DNA of 64,000 nt from Methylobacterium aquaticum (GTDB lineage: Bacteria > Pseudomonadota > Alphaproteobacteria > Rhizobiales > Beijerinckiaceae), in contig NZ_CP043627.1 in assembly GCF_016804325.1 (NCBI RefSeq), positions 5,695,001-5,759,000 of the forward strand. Direction: 5' to 3'. Position 1 is the stretch's first letter. Each line of letters opens with the position of its first letter. This document shows positions 49,825-57,752 of the stretch, piece after piece. The translations under genes and the position numbers were made by a program. The notes beneath the pieces were generated by a model that had not been told where the DNA came from, made no database searches, and saw nothing but the letters and a program-made list of their open reading frames with translations.

Positions 49825-50331
49825 TTAACCGGACGTTCCGGGCTGGATCGGCGCCTGGTAGGACAGGCCCATGTCCCACGGGAAGTAGATCCAGGTGTCC
49901 TGGCTCACCTCGGTGACGAAGGTGTCGATCAGCGGACGCCCGGCGGGCTTGGCGTAGACGGTGGCGAAATGCGCCTGGGGCAGCATGGCGCGCACCACCT
50001 GGGCGGTCTTGCCGGTGTCGGTCAGGTCGTCGAGGACGAGCACGCCGCGGCCGGAGCCGTCGCCGATAGCGCGGATGCTCGGCGCCACGTCCTTGAGCAC
50101 GTGGAGGGCGCCCTGCTCCTGGTAATCGTGGTAGCTCGCCACGCACACGGTCTCGACGAGCCGGATGCCGAGCTCGCGCGCCACGATCGCCGCCGGCACC
50201 AGCCCGCCGCGGGTGATGCAGACGATGGCCTCGAACGGGCCGGCGCCGGCGAGCCGCCAGGCGAGCGCCCGGGCATCGCGGTGGAACTGGTCCCAGGAAA
50301 CGGGAAAAGCCTTGTCGCTCGGGGCAGCCAT
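49825..50331 (-). CDS. gpt: Xanthine phosphoribosyltransferase
   Basis: Purine salvage enzyme converting xanthine or guanine with PRPP to the nucleotide. The PRPP-binding motif [13 protein letters not shown] and the N-terminal [20 protein letters not shown] are characteristic. The conserved ending region [10 protein letters not shown] is also present. Length (168) is normal. It is separated by 7 bases from the CinA-like gene upstream on the same strand, so they are likely cotranscribed. Confidence 0.94.
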   Translation of the reverse strand: MAAPSDKAFPVSWDQFHRDARALAWRLAGAGPFEAIVCITRGGLVPAAIVARELGIRLVETVCVASYHDYQEQGALHVLKDVAPSIRAIGDGSGRGVLVLDDLTDTGKTAQVVRAMLPQAHFATVYAKPAGRPLIDTFVTEVSQDTWIYFPWDMGLSYQAPIQPGTSG

Positions 50332-50338
50332 CGTATCC

Positions 50339-51091
50339 TCAGTTCCGTTCGGCCTGCAGGCGCGCGATCAGCGCCTCGATCTCGGTGCGTGCAGCGGTCA
50401 GCGCCTCGGGCTCGCGCCCGCGCACGACGATCTGGTTGCGGAATCCTGCCGGCGTCATCGACGGGTAGGAGCCGATCGAGACGCCGGGATGGGCTTTGGC
50501 GATGGAAGCGAGCCCTTCGGCGTAGCCGCCCTCCGGCAGGTTGCCGGCCTCGATCGTCTCGGCGGCGACCCGCGCGCCGGTCTTCAGCCGCGGGGCGACC
50601 GAATCGAGCATCGCCTGCATGATCGAGGGCACGCCCGCCATCACGATCACGTTCTCGATCATGAAGCCCGGCGCCTTCGAGATCGGGTTCTCGATCAGCG
50701 CGGCGCCGAACGGGATGCGGGCCATGCGCAGGCGGGCCTCGTTGAGGTCCTCGGGCTTGATCCGCTCGAGCAGCATCGCCTTCGCTCGCGGATCGACGTC
50801 GATCCCGACGCCGACGGCCTGTGCCACGCAATCGGCGGTGATGTCGTCGTGGGTCGGCCCGATGCCGCCGGTGGTGAACAGGTAGGTGTAGCGGGTGCGA
50901 AGCGCGTTCACCGCCGCCACGATCTCCTCGGCCACGTCCGGCACCACCCGCACCTCGCGCAGGTCGATGCCGGAATTGGTCAGGTACTCGGCGATGTAGC
51001 CGATGTTCTTGTCCTTGGTGCGTCCGGACAGGATCTCGTCGCCGATGACCAGAATGGCGGCCGTGACCGGGACGGGGCTGGCGTCAGACAT
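50339..51091 (-). CDS. CinA N-terminal/molybdopterin-binding domain protein
   Basis: Protein of 250 residues with the MoCF/CinA-type domain: [34 protein letters not shown] and the signature [13 protein letters not shown]. These proteins are short relatives of CinA (COG1058) and may act as ADP-ribose pyrophosphatase or nicotinamide mononucleotide-related enzymes; the C-terminal amidase half of CinA is absent. ATG 51091 starts MSDASPV; upstream in-frame residues look like non-coding sequence. Confidence 0.9.
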   Translation of the reverse strand: MSDASPVPVTAAILVIGDEILSGRTKDKNIGYIAEYLTNSGIDLREVRVVPDVAEEIVAAVNALRTRYTYLFTTGGIGPTHDDITADCVAQAVGVGIDVDPRAKAMLLERIKPEDLNEARLRMARIPFGAALIENPISKAPGFMIENVIVMAGVPSIMQAMLDSVAPRLKTGARVAAETIEAGNLPEGGYAEGLASIAKAHPGVSIGSYPSMTPAGFRNQIVVRGREPEALTAARTEIEALIARLQAERN

Positions 51092-51229
51092 CGCGTGTCC
51101 TCGTGACCGCCCCGCGACGGGGGCAACAGGGTTGATGCCCGCCTTATCGCGGCCTCCCCCGAGGCTCAAGCGTGACACCCCGGCTCCCGCCGGTTAAGCG
51201 CCGGGAATGCCCACCGAAACCGCTTCCTC

Positions 51230-51937
51230 ATGCGCTTCCCCGGCCCGCTGACCGAAGGCCGGCTGGTGCGCCGCTACAAGCGCTTCCTCGCCGATGTCGA
51301 ACTCGCCGACGGCACGCTCGTCACGGCGCATTGCGCCAATCCGGGGGCGATGCTGGGGCTCGTCGAGCCCGGCCGGCCGGTCCTGCTCTCGGCCTCCACC
51401 AACCCGGCGCGCAAGCTCGCCTGGTCGTGGGAGCTGGTCGAGGCGGATCTGCCGGGCGGGCCGCAATGGGTCGGCATCAACACGGCGCGGCCGAACGCCC
51501 TGGTGGCCGAGGCTTTTCACGATGGACGCCTGAAGCCGCTCGCCGGCGCCACCTCCTGGCGGGCGGAGGTGGCCTATGGCCGGGCGAGCCGGGTCGATTT
51601 CCTCGCCGGCGACGCCGCCGGGCCGATCCATGTCGAGGTCAAGAACTGCCACCTGATGCGCGAGCCCGGCCTCGCCGAGTTCCCCGACTGCGTCGCCGCC
51701 CGCAGCGCCCGCCACATGGACGAGCTCGCCGAGGTGGTGCGCCAGGGCGGCCGCGCCCTGGTGATCTGGGTGGTGCAGATGCGGGCCGACCGCTTCGCCG
51801 TGGCGGGCGACCTCGACCCGGGCTTTGCCGCCGCGTTCCGGCGCGCGCGGGAGGCCGGGGTGGCGGCCCACGCCTTCACCTGCCGGGTCGATGCGACCGA
51901 GGTGACGATCGGGACCGAGATCCCGATTGTCGGATGA
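51230..51937 (+). CDS. sfsA: Sugar fermentation stimulation protein SfsA
   Basis: SfsA family protein of 235 residues with a DNA-binding OB-fold N-terminus and a nuclease-like C-terminal domain. Signatures are RRYKRFLADVELADG, AHCANPGAMLGL, NTARPNALVAEA and, in the catalytic-like core, SRVDFL, IHVEVKNCHL and EFPDCVAARSARHMDEL. The role is not firmly known. It is divergent from the CinA-like gene and converges with a small exported-protein gene 4 bases away. Confidence 0.94.
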   Translation: MRFPGPLTEGRLVRRYKRFLADVELADGTLVTAHCANPGAMLGLVEPGRPVLLSASTNPARKLAWSWELVEADLPGGPQWVGINTARPNALVAEAFHDGRLKPLAGATSWRAEVAYGRASRVDFLAGDAAGPIHVEVKNCHLMREPGLAEFPDCVAARSARHMDELAEVVRQGGRALVIWVVQMRADRFAVAGDLDPGFAAAFRRAREAGVAAHAFTCRVDATEVTIGTEIPIVG

Positions 51938-51941
51938 GGCT

Positions 51942-52334
51942 CTACCAGCGGCCGGGGCCGGGCTCGTCGTCCCAGTGCCGGTGGCGGTGCCAGGGCGGCG
52001 GGCCGCCCCAGCGCGGGCCGTCGCGGTAGCCGCTGTCCCGATATCCCGGGCTCTCGTCGCAGACCCGGACCCGGCGCACCACCTCGTCGCCATAAGGGTC
52101 GATGCGCCGCTTGACGAAGACGCGGCAGGCCTCCGGACCTTGAACGACGGGGCCTCGTACGACCGGCCCTTGCCCGAAGCGCGGCGGGGGAGGCGGGGGT
52201 GCCGGCGACGGCTCGGGCCAAGCGCCGCGGTTCTCGAAGCGGGGCGGCGGGTCGTCGTCGAGATCGGCTGCGGCGACCGGGCCGGCGAGGGCGAGGAGCG
52301 CGAGGCTGCCGAGGATGAAGGAGCGCGCGGTCAT
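51942..52334 (-). CDS. Exported Pro/Arg-rich protein of unknown function
   Basis: Unrecognised protein of 130 residues. The N-terminus MTARSFILGSLALLALAGPVAAADLDDD is a signal peptide. The mature part is rich in Pro, Arg, Tyr and His, including an eight-proline-like run and the segment CRVFVKRRIDPYGDEVVRRVRVC, where two cysteines could pair. The end is HRHRHWDDEPGPGRW, a possible metal-binding stretch. It resembles small exported proteins common in Methylobacterium, without assigned role. Confidence 0.65.
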   Translation of the reverse strand: MTARSFILGSLALLALAGPVAAADLDDDPPPRFENRGAWPEPSPAPPPPPPRFGQGPVVRGPVVQGPEACRVFVKRRIDPYGDEVVRRVRVCDESPGYRDSGYRDGPRWGGPPPWHRHRHWDDEPGPGRW

Positions 52335-52558
52335 GGCGGGCGACTCTGGGCTGAGACGGCCGGGCGGTGGCGACCGCCGGCATGTCGCCACACTCGCCCA
52401 GCCGCGTTGAACCGCGGCTGAAGCCGCCGTTGTCGAACAGTCAGCTAGTCGGACGCCGGCCCCGACGGGGGCACGCGACGCGCGTCGGGATACGGGGTGG
52501 GCCTTCTCCTCTTCCCGGGGCAGCCTTTTGCCCGCAGGTCGAGGAGAATCCCCGGTCC

Positions 52559-53185
52559 CTACTTCGTCGCCGCCACCACGATCCGCGTCCGGCTGATGAA
52601 GGCGCGCGGGTCGGCGCCCTGATGGCCGTAGAGGTCGCGGGTCACCGTGACGCTCTTCGGCCCCAGGGCCTTGCGGCACTCCTCCTTGACGAAGGTCTCG
52701 CCGAGCGGGGTCTCGTCGCCGGTGGGCTTGCCCTCGGCGCAGGTCCAGCCGTCGTCGCCCCAATGGCTGCGGGCCTGGAGGCCGAGGAGGTGGCCCTTCT
52801 TGCGCAGGTAGAGCGGCACCGCGTCGTCGGTCTCGATCACCAGCCCGTCGACCCGGGCGTCGTCGCCGACGAGCAGCGTCAGGCGCGCCGGATGCCCGGC
52901 GACCCGGGTGCCGTTGCGGGTGGTGCCGTCGGCGTAAGCAAAGCCGATCGCGTGCAGGCCCTTGGCATCGGCCGGGCAGGCGCGCCAGTCGCTCCAGGCC
53001 GCGAGCGTGCGCGCCGGGCCCTCGCGGCAGGCGAGGTCGCCGTAGCCGGTCCTTGAGATCTCCGAGACCGGCATCCCGACCCGCAGGTCGCGCAGGTCCG
53101 CGACCTCGGGACCGGCGGCGAGCGCCGGCCCGGCGCAGAGGAGGGCGGCCAGGACCGCGAGATCAGTGCGAGACGGTCGGCGCAT
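52559..53185 (-). CDS. Exported protein of unknown function in the PQQ dehydrogenase cluster
   Basis: I do not recognise this family. The product (208 residues) begins MRRPSRTDLAVLAALLCAGPALAA, a signal peptide. The mature part has four cysteines, in LACREG, WRACPAD, GWTCAEG and KEECRKA, compatible with two disulfides, and a mixed alpha/beta composition (LRDLRVGMPVSEI; VAGHPARLTLLV). Its start overlaps the last 23 bases of the cytochrome c gene, so the two are translationally coupled. Position at the end of an alcohol-oxidation cluster suggests a periplasmic accessory role. It is clearly not XoxJ, which is larger and of a periplasmic binding type. Confidence 0.75.
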   Translation of the reverse strand: MRRPSRTDLAVLAALLCAGPALAAGPEVADLRDLRVGMPVSEISRTGYGDLACREGPARTLAAWSDWRACPADAKGLHAIGFAYADGTTRNGTRVAGHPARLTLLVGDDARVDGLVIETDDAVPLYLRKKGHLLGLQARSHWGDDGWTCAEGKPTGDETPLGETFVKEECRKALGPKSVTVTRDLYGHQGADPRAFISRTRIVVAATK

Positions 53186-53678
53186 CGGAGCCCTCCTTCT
53201 TGCGGTAGACGTCGCAGGCCCGGGAGGTCGTTCCGAAGAAGGCGGTGCATTCCTCGAAGGTCGGCTCGCCCTTGCCCTTGAGCTGGGTGACGACATACGT
53301 CGCCACCGCCTCGATCTCCGCCGGGCGTAGGAAGACCGCCGTCTCCGGCGGCATGTTGCCGGCCATGTCGGCCTTGAGCGAATCGTAGCACTTCACCGAA
53401 TCGTAGGCGCCGCGCAGGTGGTAGGGCATGCCGGTGCCCGGCCGGCCGCAGCGCACCACCTCGGCAACCTGATCCTTGTCGAGCTGCGTCTTGCGCAGAG
53501 ACAGGGCCTCGCCGCCATAGCCGCCCCCGCCGCCGCCATGCCACTTGTGGCAGCCCGAGCAGGCCTTCTTGAACACCGCGAGATCGCCCTCGCCCGCGGC
53601 GGTCCGGGCGCCCTGCGCCCAGGCCGGAGAGGCGAGCGCGAGGCCGGCGAGCACCACCGGCAGCATCGTTTTCCGCAT
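53163..53678 (-). CDS. Periplasmic c-type cytochrome (electron acceptor of the PQQ dehydrogenase)
   Basis: Cytochrome of 171 residues with a signal peptide (MRKTMLPVVLAGLALASPAWA). The single heme motif CSGCH is at residues 40-44, inside a Gly-rich loop. Candidate axial methionines are Met84 (GTGMPYH) and Met109 (GNMPPETA). Extra cysteines at Cys77, Cys97 and near residues 144 and 155 could form disulfides. It lies directly downstream of the PQQ dehydrogenase gene, separated only by a hairpin, so it should take electrons from that enzyme, as XoxG or cytochrome cL does in methanol oxidation. Its sequence is not clearly XoxG. Confidence 0.88.
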   Translation of the reverse strand: MRKTMLPVVLAGLALASPAWAQGARTAAGEGDLAVFKKACSGCHKWHGGGGGGYGGEALSLRKTQLDKDQVAEVVRCGRPGTGMPYHLRGAYDSVKCYDSLKADMAGNMPPETAVFLRPAEIEAVATYVVTQLKGKGEPTFEECTAFFGTTSRACDVYRKKEGSDAPTVSH

Positions 53679-53697
53679 CCGTCAAAACCTCGTGCGC

Positions 53698-53721
53698 GGC
53701 GGGGCGCCGCGGCGCCCCGCC
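53698..53721 (-). terminator. Perfect GC hairpin between the dehydrogenase and cytochrome genes
   Basis: A 24-base perfect palindrome of G and C only (arms GGCGGGGCGCCG and CGGCGCCCCGCC) with no T run. Between two genes of the same transcript it may attenuate readthrough or stabilise the upstream mRNA. Confidence 0.5.
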
Positions 53722-53736
53722 TGGAAGGATCCCGCT

Positions 53737-55505
53737 TCAGAGCGCGAAGACGTAGAGCATCGAGCCGGTCTGGATGTTCTTCAGCTCCGGGGTCGAGTCG
53801 ATGAACCACTTGTCCCAGGCGCCGCCGAGGCCGACCAGGATCGCAACGTACTGCTTGCCGTCGACCGTGAAGGTCATCGGGGGGCGTTGACGCCGCTGCC
53901 GGTGCGGAACTCCCACAGCTTGTCGAGGCTCTTGGCATCGAGCGCCATCACCCCGCCGCCGGGCTCGCCGGTGAAGACGAGATCGGGTGTGGCCAGCATG
54001 CCGCCGAGCAGCGGGAACTGGGTCTCGTGCTTGCCGGCGACCTTGCCGGTCTTCACGTCGATCGCCGTCACGCTGCCGGTGATCCGGAACGGCTGGCTCG
54101 GCCCGCCGCCGGTGAAGAACTCGCGGGGTTTCAGGTTCGCCTGCGTCATCGCCTCATGGGTGACGCGGTTGCAGCTCTCGATGACCGGGATGTACCAGTA
54201 TTGCAGGTTCGGGTTGTAGGCGGTCGGTGGCCAGTTCTTGCCGCCCATGTTGCCCGGGCAGAAATCGGCGTTCTTGTTCTCGGCGCTAGGAGTCGCCGCC
54301 GGGTTGTAGCGCTGCACGTCCTTGTTCGGGTCGTACTCGAACGGCTTGCCGGTATCGGGGTTGATGCCCTTGGTCCAGGTCACCTTCTTGACGAAGGGCG
54401 TCGCCCAGACGAACTGGCCGTTGGTCCGGTCGACCGCGTAGGCGTGGCCATTGCGGTCGGCCTCGATGGCGAGCTTGCGGCCATTGGCATCGACCAGCAG
54501 GTTCTCCGACACGCTGTCATAGTCGTAAGGGTCGTTCGGCGTGTGCTGGAAGTGCCACTTGATCTTGCCGGTCGTGGCATCGAGGGCGAGCGTCGAATCG
54601 GTGTAGAGGTTGTCGCCGGGCCGGTAGGCGTTGTCCCAGTCCGGGCCCGGATTGCCGACGCCCCAGACGATCGTGTCGGTGTCGGGATCGTAGGTGCCGG
54701 TGACCCAGGTCGAGCCGCCGCCGCTGACCGCCGCGTTGTTCGGCCCCTTCCAGGTCTCGGAGCCGGGCTCGCCCTTGCCCGGGATGGTGTGGGTGCGCCA
54801 GACCTCCTTCTCGGTCTTCAGGTCGGTGGCGGCGATCCAGCCGCGGATGCCGTATTCGGCCCCGCCGACGCCCGAGATCGCCAGGCCCTTCACGATCAGC
54901 GGCGCGCCGGTGATGGTCTCGCCCTTGTCGGGATCGGCGACCTGGCGCTGCCAGGCGACCTGGCCGGTCTCCTTGTTGGTGGCGATCAGCCGCCCGTCGA
55001 GGGTGTGGCTGACCACGAGGTCGCCCCAGAGCGCGACGCCGCGGTTGTTGACGCCGCAGCAGGCGACCGCGCCGGCCCATTCCCGGTCGGTCTTCGGGTC
55101 CATCTTCCAGACGAGCTTGCCCTCGCCGCCATGGGTGTCGATCTTGTAGACCGAGCCCCAGCCGTCGGTGACGTACATCATGCCGTTCTCGACGATCGGC
55201 GTTCCTTCGAGCCCGCCATGGCTCCAGATGCCGCCGGATTCGATGCCGCCGAGCGCCATCGTCCAGGCGACCTTGAGGCCCGTGACGTTGCCCTTGTTGA
55301 TCTGGTTCAGCGTCGAGTAGCGGTGGCCGGCGAAGTTCTTGTGGTGCTGGATCCAGTTGCCCTCCTCCTTGTCGGCGTTCAGCAGGCGCTCCTGCGTGAC
55401 GCCGCCCTCGGCGGCGAGCGCCGGGGGAACGGACGGGGCGCCGGCCATCAGGGCGGCGAGCGAGGTCGCGGCGAGGATGCGCCGTGCCGTGCGGGACGTC
55501 GTCAT
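53737..55505 (-). CDS. PQQ-dependent alcohol dehydrogenase with lanthanide-type metal ligands, frameshifted near the end
   Basis: Periplasmic quinoprotein (about 589 residues) oxidising methanol, ethanol or other alcohols. After a signal peptide (cut near ALAAEGG) the eight-bladed propeller carries the vicinal disulfide Cys149-Cys150 (VACCGV), Glu217 (GGAEYG), Asn285 (GVGNPG) and the catalytic Asp328. Residues 328-330 read Asp-Tyr-Asp; an Asp two after the catalytic one marks lanthanide enzymes (XoxF, ExaF, PedH), whereas calcium enzymes have Ala or Ser. The frame breaks at the G run 53879-53884; one more G restores GSGVNAPPMTFTVDGKQYVAI and the C-terminus. XoxF versus ExaF-type substrate cannot be decided here. 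Confidence 0.92.
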
Positions 55506-55592
55506 GGGTGTCTCCTCCGGTGGGCCCTTTGATGTGTCGTCGCCTCGGCATGGGCCGTTTCACAGCCGGGCATCTTTTTTAGGCTTTTATTC

Positions 55593-56051
55593 CTAATTCG
55601 CGGCGCGGACCTCGACCGGTACCTCCATGGCGCCGGCCTTGCGGAAGCTCGCCGAGCAGGAGAAGCGCTCGCCCGCCACCAGCGGCTGCCGGGTCTGGAG
55701 CAGCATGACGTGCATGCCCTCCGGGGTCAGGGCGGTCTCGCCCGCGGCCTTGACGGCGATGGTCTGGACCGGGCGTTTCGAAGGCGGGCCCTCGCCGCCC
55801 TTGTCGACCGTGACCCGCTCGCTGAAATTCGCGAAGGGGCAGCGGAAACGCACCAGGGCATCGGCCTCGGCGGCGCGGTTCATCACCGTCAGGTGGAGCG
55901 GGATGTCGGACCCGACTTTCTCGGTGGGCGCCACGAAGGCGTGCACCACGTCGATGTCGCCGGCAAGCGCCGGGACACATCCGAGAAACGAGGCAAAGGC
56001 CACGCTCGCGGCACGATGTCGGAAATAAACGATTCGCGTCATCAGCGGCAT
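55593..56051 (-). CDS. PCu(A)C-like periplasmic copper chaperone
   Basis: Exported protein of 152 residues (signal peptide ending near ALA, MTRIVYFRHRAASVAFASFL) with a DUF461/PCu(A)C fold. The copper-ligand arrangement is partly visible: TLEGMHVML-like GMHVML with Met and His at the canonical HxM end, and one more Met in HLTVMNRAAE. Such chaperones deliver copper to cytochrome oxidase or other cuproproteins. It is 87 bases upstream of the PQQ dehydrogenase on the same strand, so the two may be cotranscribed. An upstream ATG at 56042 is equally possible. Confidence 0.75.
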   Translation of the reverse strand: MPLMTRIVYFRHRAASVAFASFLGCVPALAGDIDVVHAFVAPTEKVGSDIPLHLTVMNRAAEADALVRFRCPFANFSERVTVDKGGEGPPSKRPVQTIAVKAAGETALTPEGMHVMLLQTRQPLVAGERFSCSASFRKAGAMEVPVEVRAAN

Positions 56052-56306
56052 GGCGTGGCCGTGATGGCGTGACCGGGCGACATGGATGCTGGCATCCACT
56101 CTCCTCCCTCTTGCGTCAGCTTCGCCTTTTGGCGGCGAATTGTACGGGAGGGTAGCCGGCGCCGATCCTGCGTCAAGATCGAAGACTAAGGGGCTTCTAA
56201 AAAATTGCCCGCGACCGAAGCACACGGGACCGGCGTTTTCGCCCCTCCCGCCGCGCCCGAAGCCGCGCTAGCTTGATCGATTGGACGGGCCGCAGGGGAG
56301 GACGAG

Positions 56307-56753
56307 ATGGCCGACAGCGCATCCGGCGCGCCGCCGAACAGGGGCCGGTTCGACATCGGGGCGATCGCCGCCGCCCTGCCCGAGAGCGCGACCACCATGC
56401 TGGTCGACACCTACCTGACCGACCGGCCGGCGGCGAGCGCCCGGGTGTTTCGCGTCTACCGGCCGACGCCGGCGCATTACCACGAGGGCTGCGACGAATA
56501 CCTCTACGTGCTGTCCGGCCGCGGCACGTTCTGGATCGGCGAGCCGTCCGACGAGGCGGAGTTCGGGCCCGGCCAGCTCCTGTTCTTCGAGCGCGGCGTG
56601 ATCCACGCCATGCCGCGGCTGATCGAGGGACCGGTGGTGTTCCTCTCCGTCGACACGCCCCGGCGCGCGCCGACCGACGTGATCTTCGTCGATCCCGCGA
56701 CCGGCAGCGCGCAGAGCTTCATGGCCCGCAACGCGACGCCCGATCCGGCTTGA
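56307..56753 (+). CDS. Cupin domain protein
   Basis: Small cupin (148 residues) with the metal-binding motif 1 PTPAHYHEGCDEYLYVLSGRG (two histidines, glutamate) and motif 2 LLFFERGVIHAMP (histidine). The cofactor is probably Fe or Mn. The protein is unlike known dioxygenases, and its role may be regulatory or isomerase-like. It is 65 bases upstream of an SDR gene on the same strand, so the two probably form an operon. Confidence 0.85.
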   Translation: MADSASGAPPNRGRFDIGAIAAALPESATTMLVDTYLTDRPAASARVFRVYRPTPAHYHEGCDEYLYVLSGRGTFWIGEPSDEAEFGPGQLLFFERGVIHAMPRLIEGPVVFLSVDTPRRAPTDVIFVDPATGSAQSFMARNATPDPA

Positions 56754-56818
56754 CCTGCCGGCCACCGCCCGCGATGCAGGAGGCATAACCAACAGGCCTA
56801 ACAACGGGAGGACATGCG

Positions 56819-57604
56819 ATGGCGGACGAGGGCAAGGTCGCCTGGGTCACCGGCGCGGCGCGGGGCATCGGGCTGGCGACGGCGCAGCTCTTCCTCGACG
56901 AGGGCTGGCGCGTCGCGCTCCTCGACATCGACGGCGCGGCGCAACAGCGGGCCGCGGCGGCGCTCGACCGGCCCGACCACACCCTGGCGCTGACCGCCGA
57001 CGTCGCCGACGCGGATGCCGTGGCGCAGGCGGTCGCCGCCATCGAGGCCCGTTTCGGCCGGCTCGATGCGCTGGTCAACAATGCCGGCACCGCGGTGTTC
57101 AAGCCGCTCCTCGAGACCAGCCCCGCCGAGTGGGCCCGGGTGCTCGCCGTCAACCTCACCGGCCCGTTCCTGTGCGTGCAGGCGGCGGCCCCGGTGATGG
57201 CCCGGGGCGGCGGCGGCGCCATCGTCAACATCACGTCGATCTCGGGGCAGCGCGCCTCGACCCTGCGGGTCGCCTACGGCACCAGCAAGGCCGCGCTCAA
57301 GCACCTGACGAAGCAGCAGGCGGTGGAGCTTGCCCACCTGAACATCCGGGTCAACGCCGTGGCGCCGGGCCCGGTCGACACCGCCATGGCCAAGGAGGTC
57401 CACAGCCCCGCCATCCGCGCCGACTACCACGACGCCGTGCCGCTCAACCGCTACGGCCTGGAGCGCGAGATCGCCGACGCCATCGTCTACCTGTGCGGCC
57501 CGCGGGCGAGCTACGTCACCGGCCAGACGCTCGCGGTCGATGGCGGCTTCGATGCCGCCGGGATCGGGCTGCCGACCCTGCGGCGGGACCTGGCCGGGCG
57601 CTGA
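56819..57604 (+). CDS. Short-chain dehydrogenase/reductase
   Basis: SDR-family NAD(P)(H) oxidoreductase (261 residues). The Rossmann motif TGAARGIGLATA, the NNAGT motif, the catalytic Ser in NITSISGQRAS, and the YGTSKAALKHLTKQ motif with catalytic Tyr and Lys are all visible. GGGAGGAC precedes ATG 56819. Cotranscription with the upstream cupin suggests oxidation or isomerisation of a sugar or polyol, which is inference. Confidence 0.93.
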   Translation: MADEGKVAWVTGAARGIGLATAQLFLDEGWRVALLDIDGAAQQRAAAALDRPDHTLALTADVADADAVAQAVAAIEARFGRLDALVNNAGTAVFKPLLETSPAEWARVLAVNLTGPFLCVQAAAPVMARGGGGAIVNITSISGQRASTLRVAYGTSKAALKHLTKQQAVELAHLNIRVNAVAPGPVDTAMAKEVHSPAIRADYHDAVPLNRYGLEREIADAIVYLCGPRASYVTGQTLAVDGGFDAAGIGLPTLRRDLAGR

Positions 57605-57642
57605 GGAGGCGGGACCGCGCGGCGCGCGGATACTCCCCCATG

Positions 57643-57657
57643 TTGTAATAACGTTAC
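57643..57657 (-). promoter_or_regulatory. Zur-box-like site 1 upstream of the TonB receptor
   Basis: Minus-strand GTAACGTTATTACAA matches, from memory, 12 of 15 bases of the Hyphomicrobiales Zur consensus GTAATGTTATAACATTAC. It includes the palindromic core TAACGTTA. Confidence 0.5.
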
Positions 57658-57723
57658 GCTTGGCGCGCCTCGTGCGGGGCGCGCCGGCTGCCCCCTTGCC
57701 AGCCCGTCCCTCGTCGCGCGAAT

Positions 57724-57742
57724 GCAATGTTATAGCGTTTGC
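57724..57742 (+). promoter_or_regulatory. Zur-box-like site 2, just before the TonB receptor start
   Basis: GCAATGTTATAGCGTTTGC resembles the same consensus (13 of 17 by eye) and lies 10 bases before ATG 57753, where bound repressor would block translation or transcription. Confidence 0.5.
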
Positions 57743-57752
57743 GGGGGCGAGG

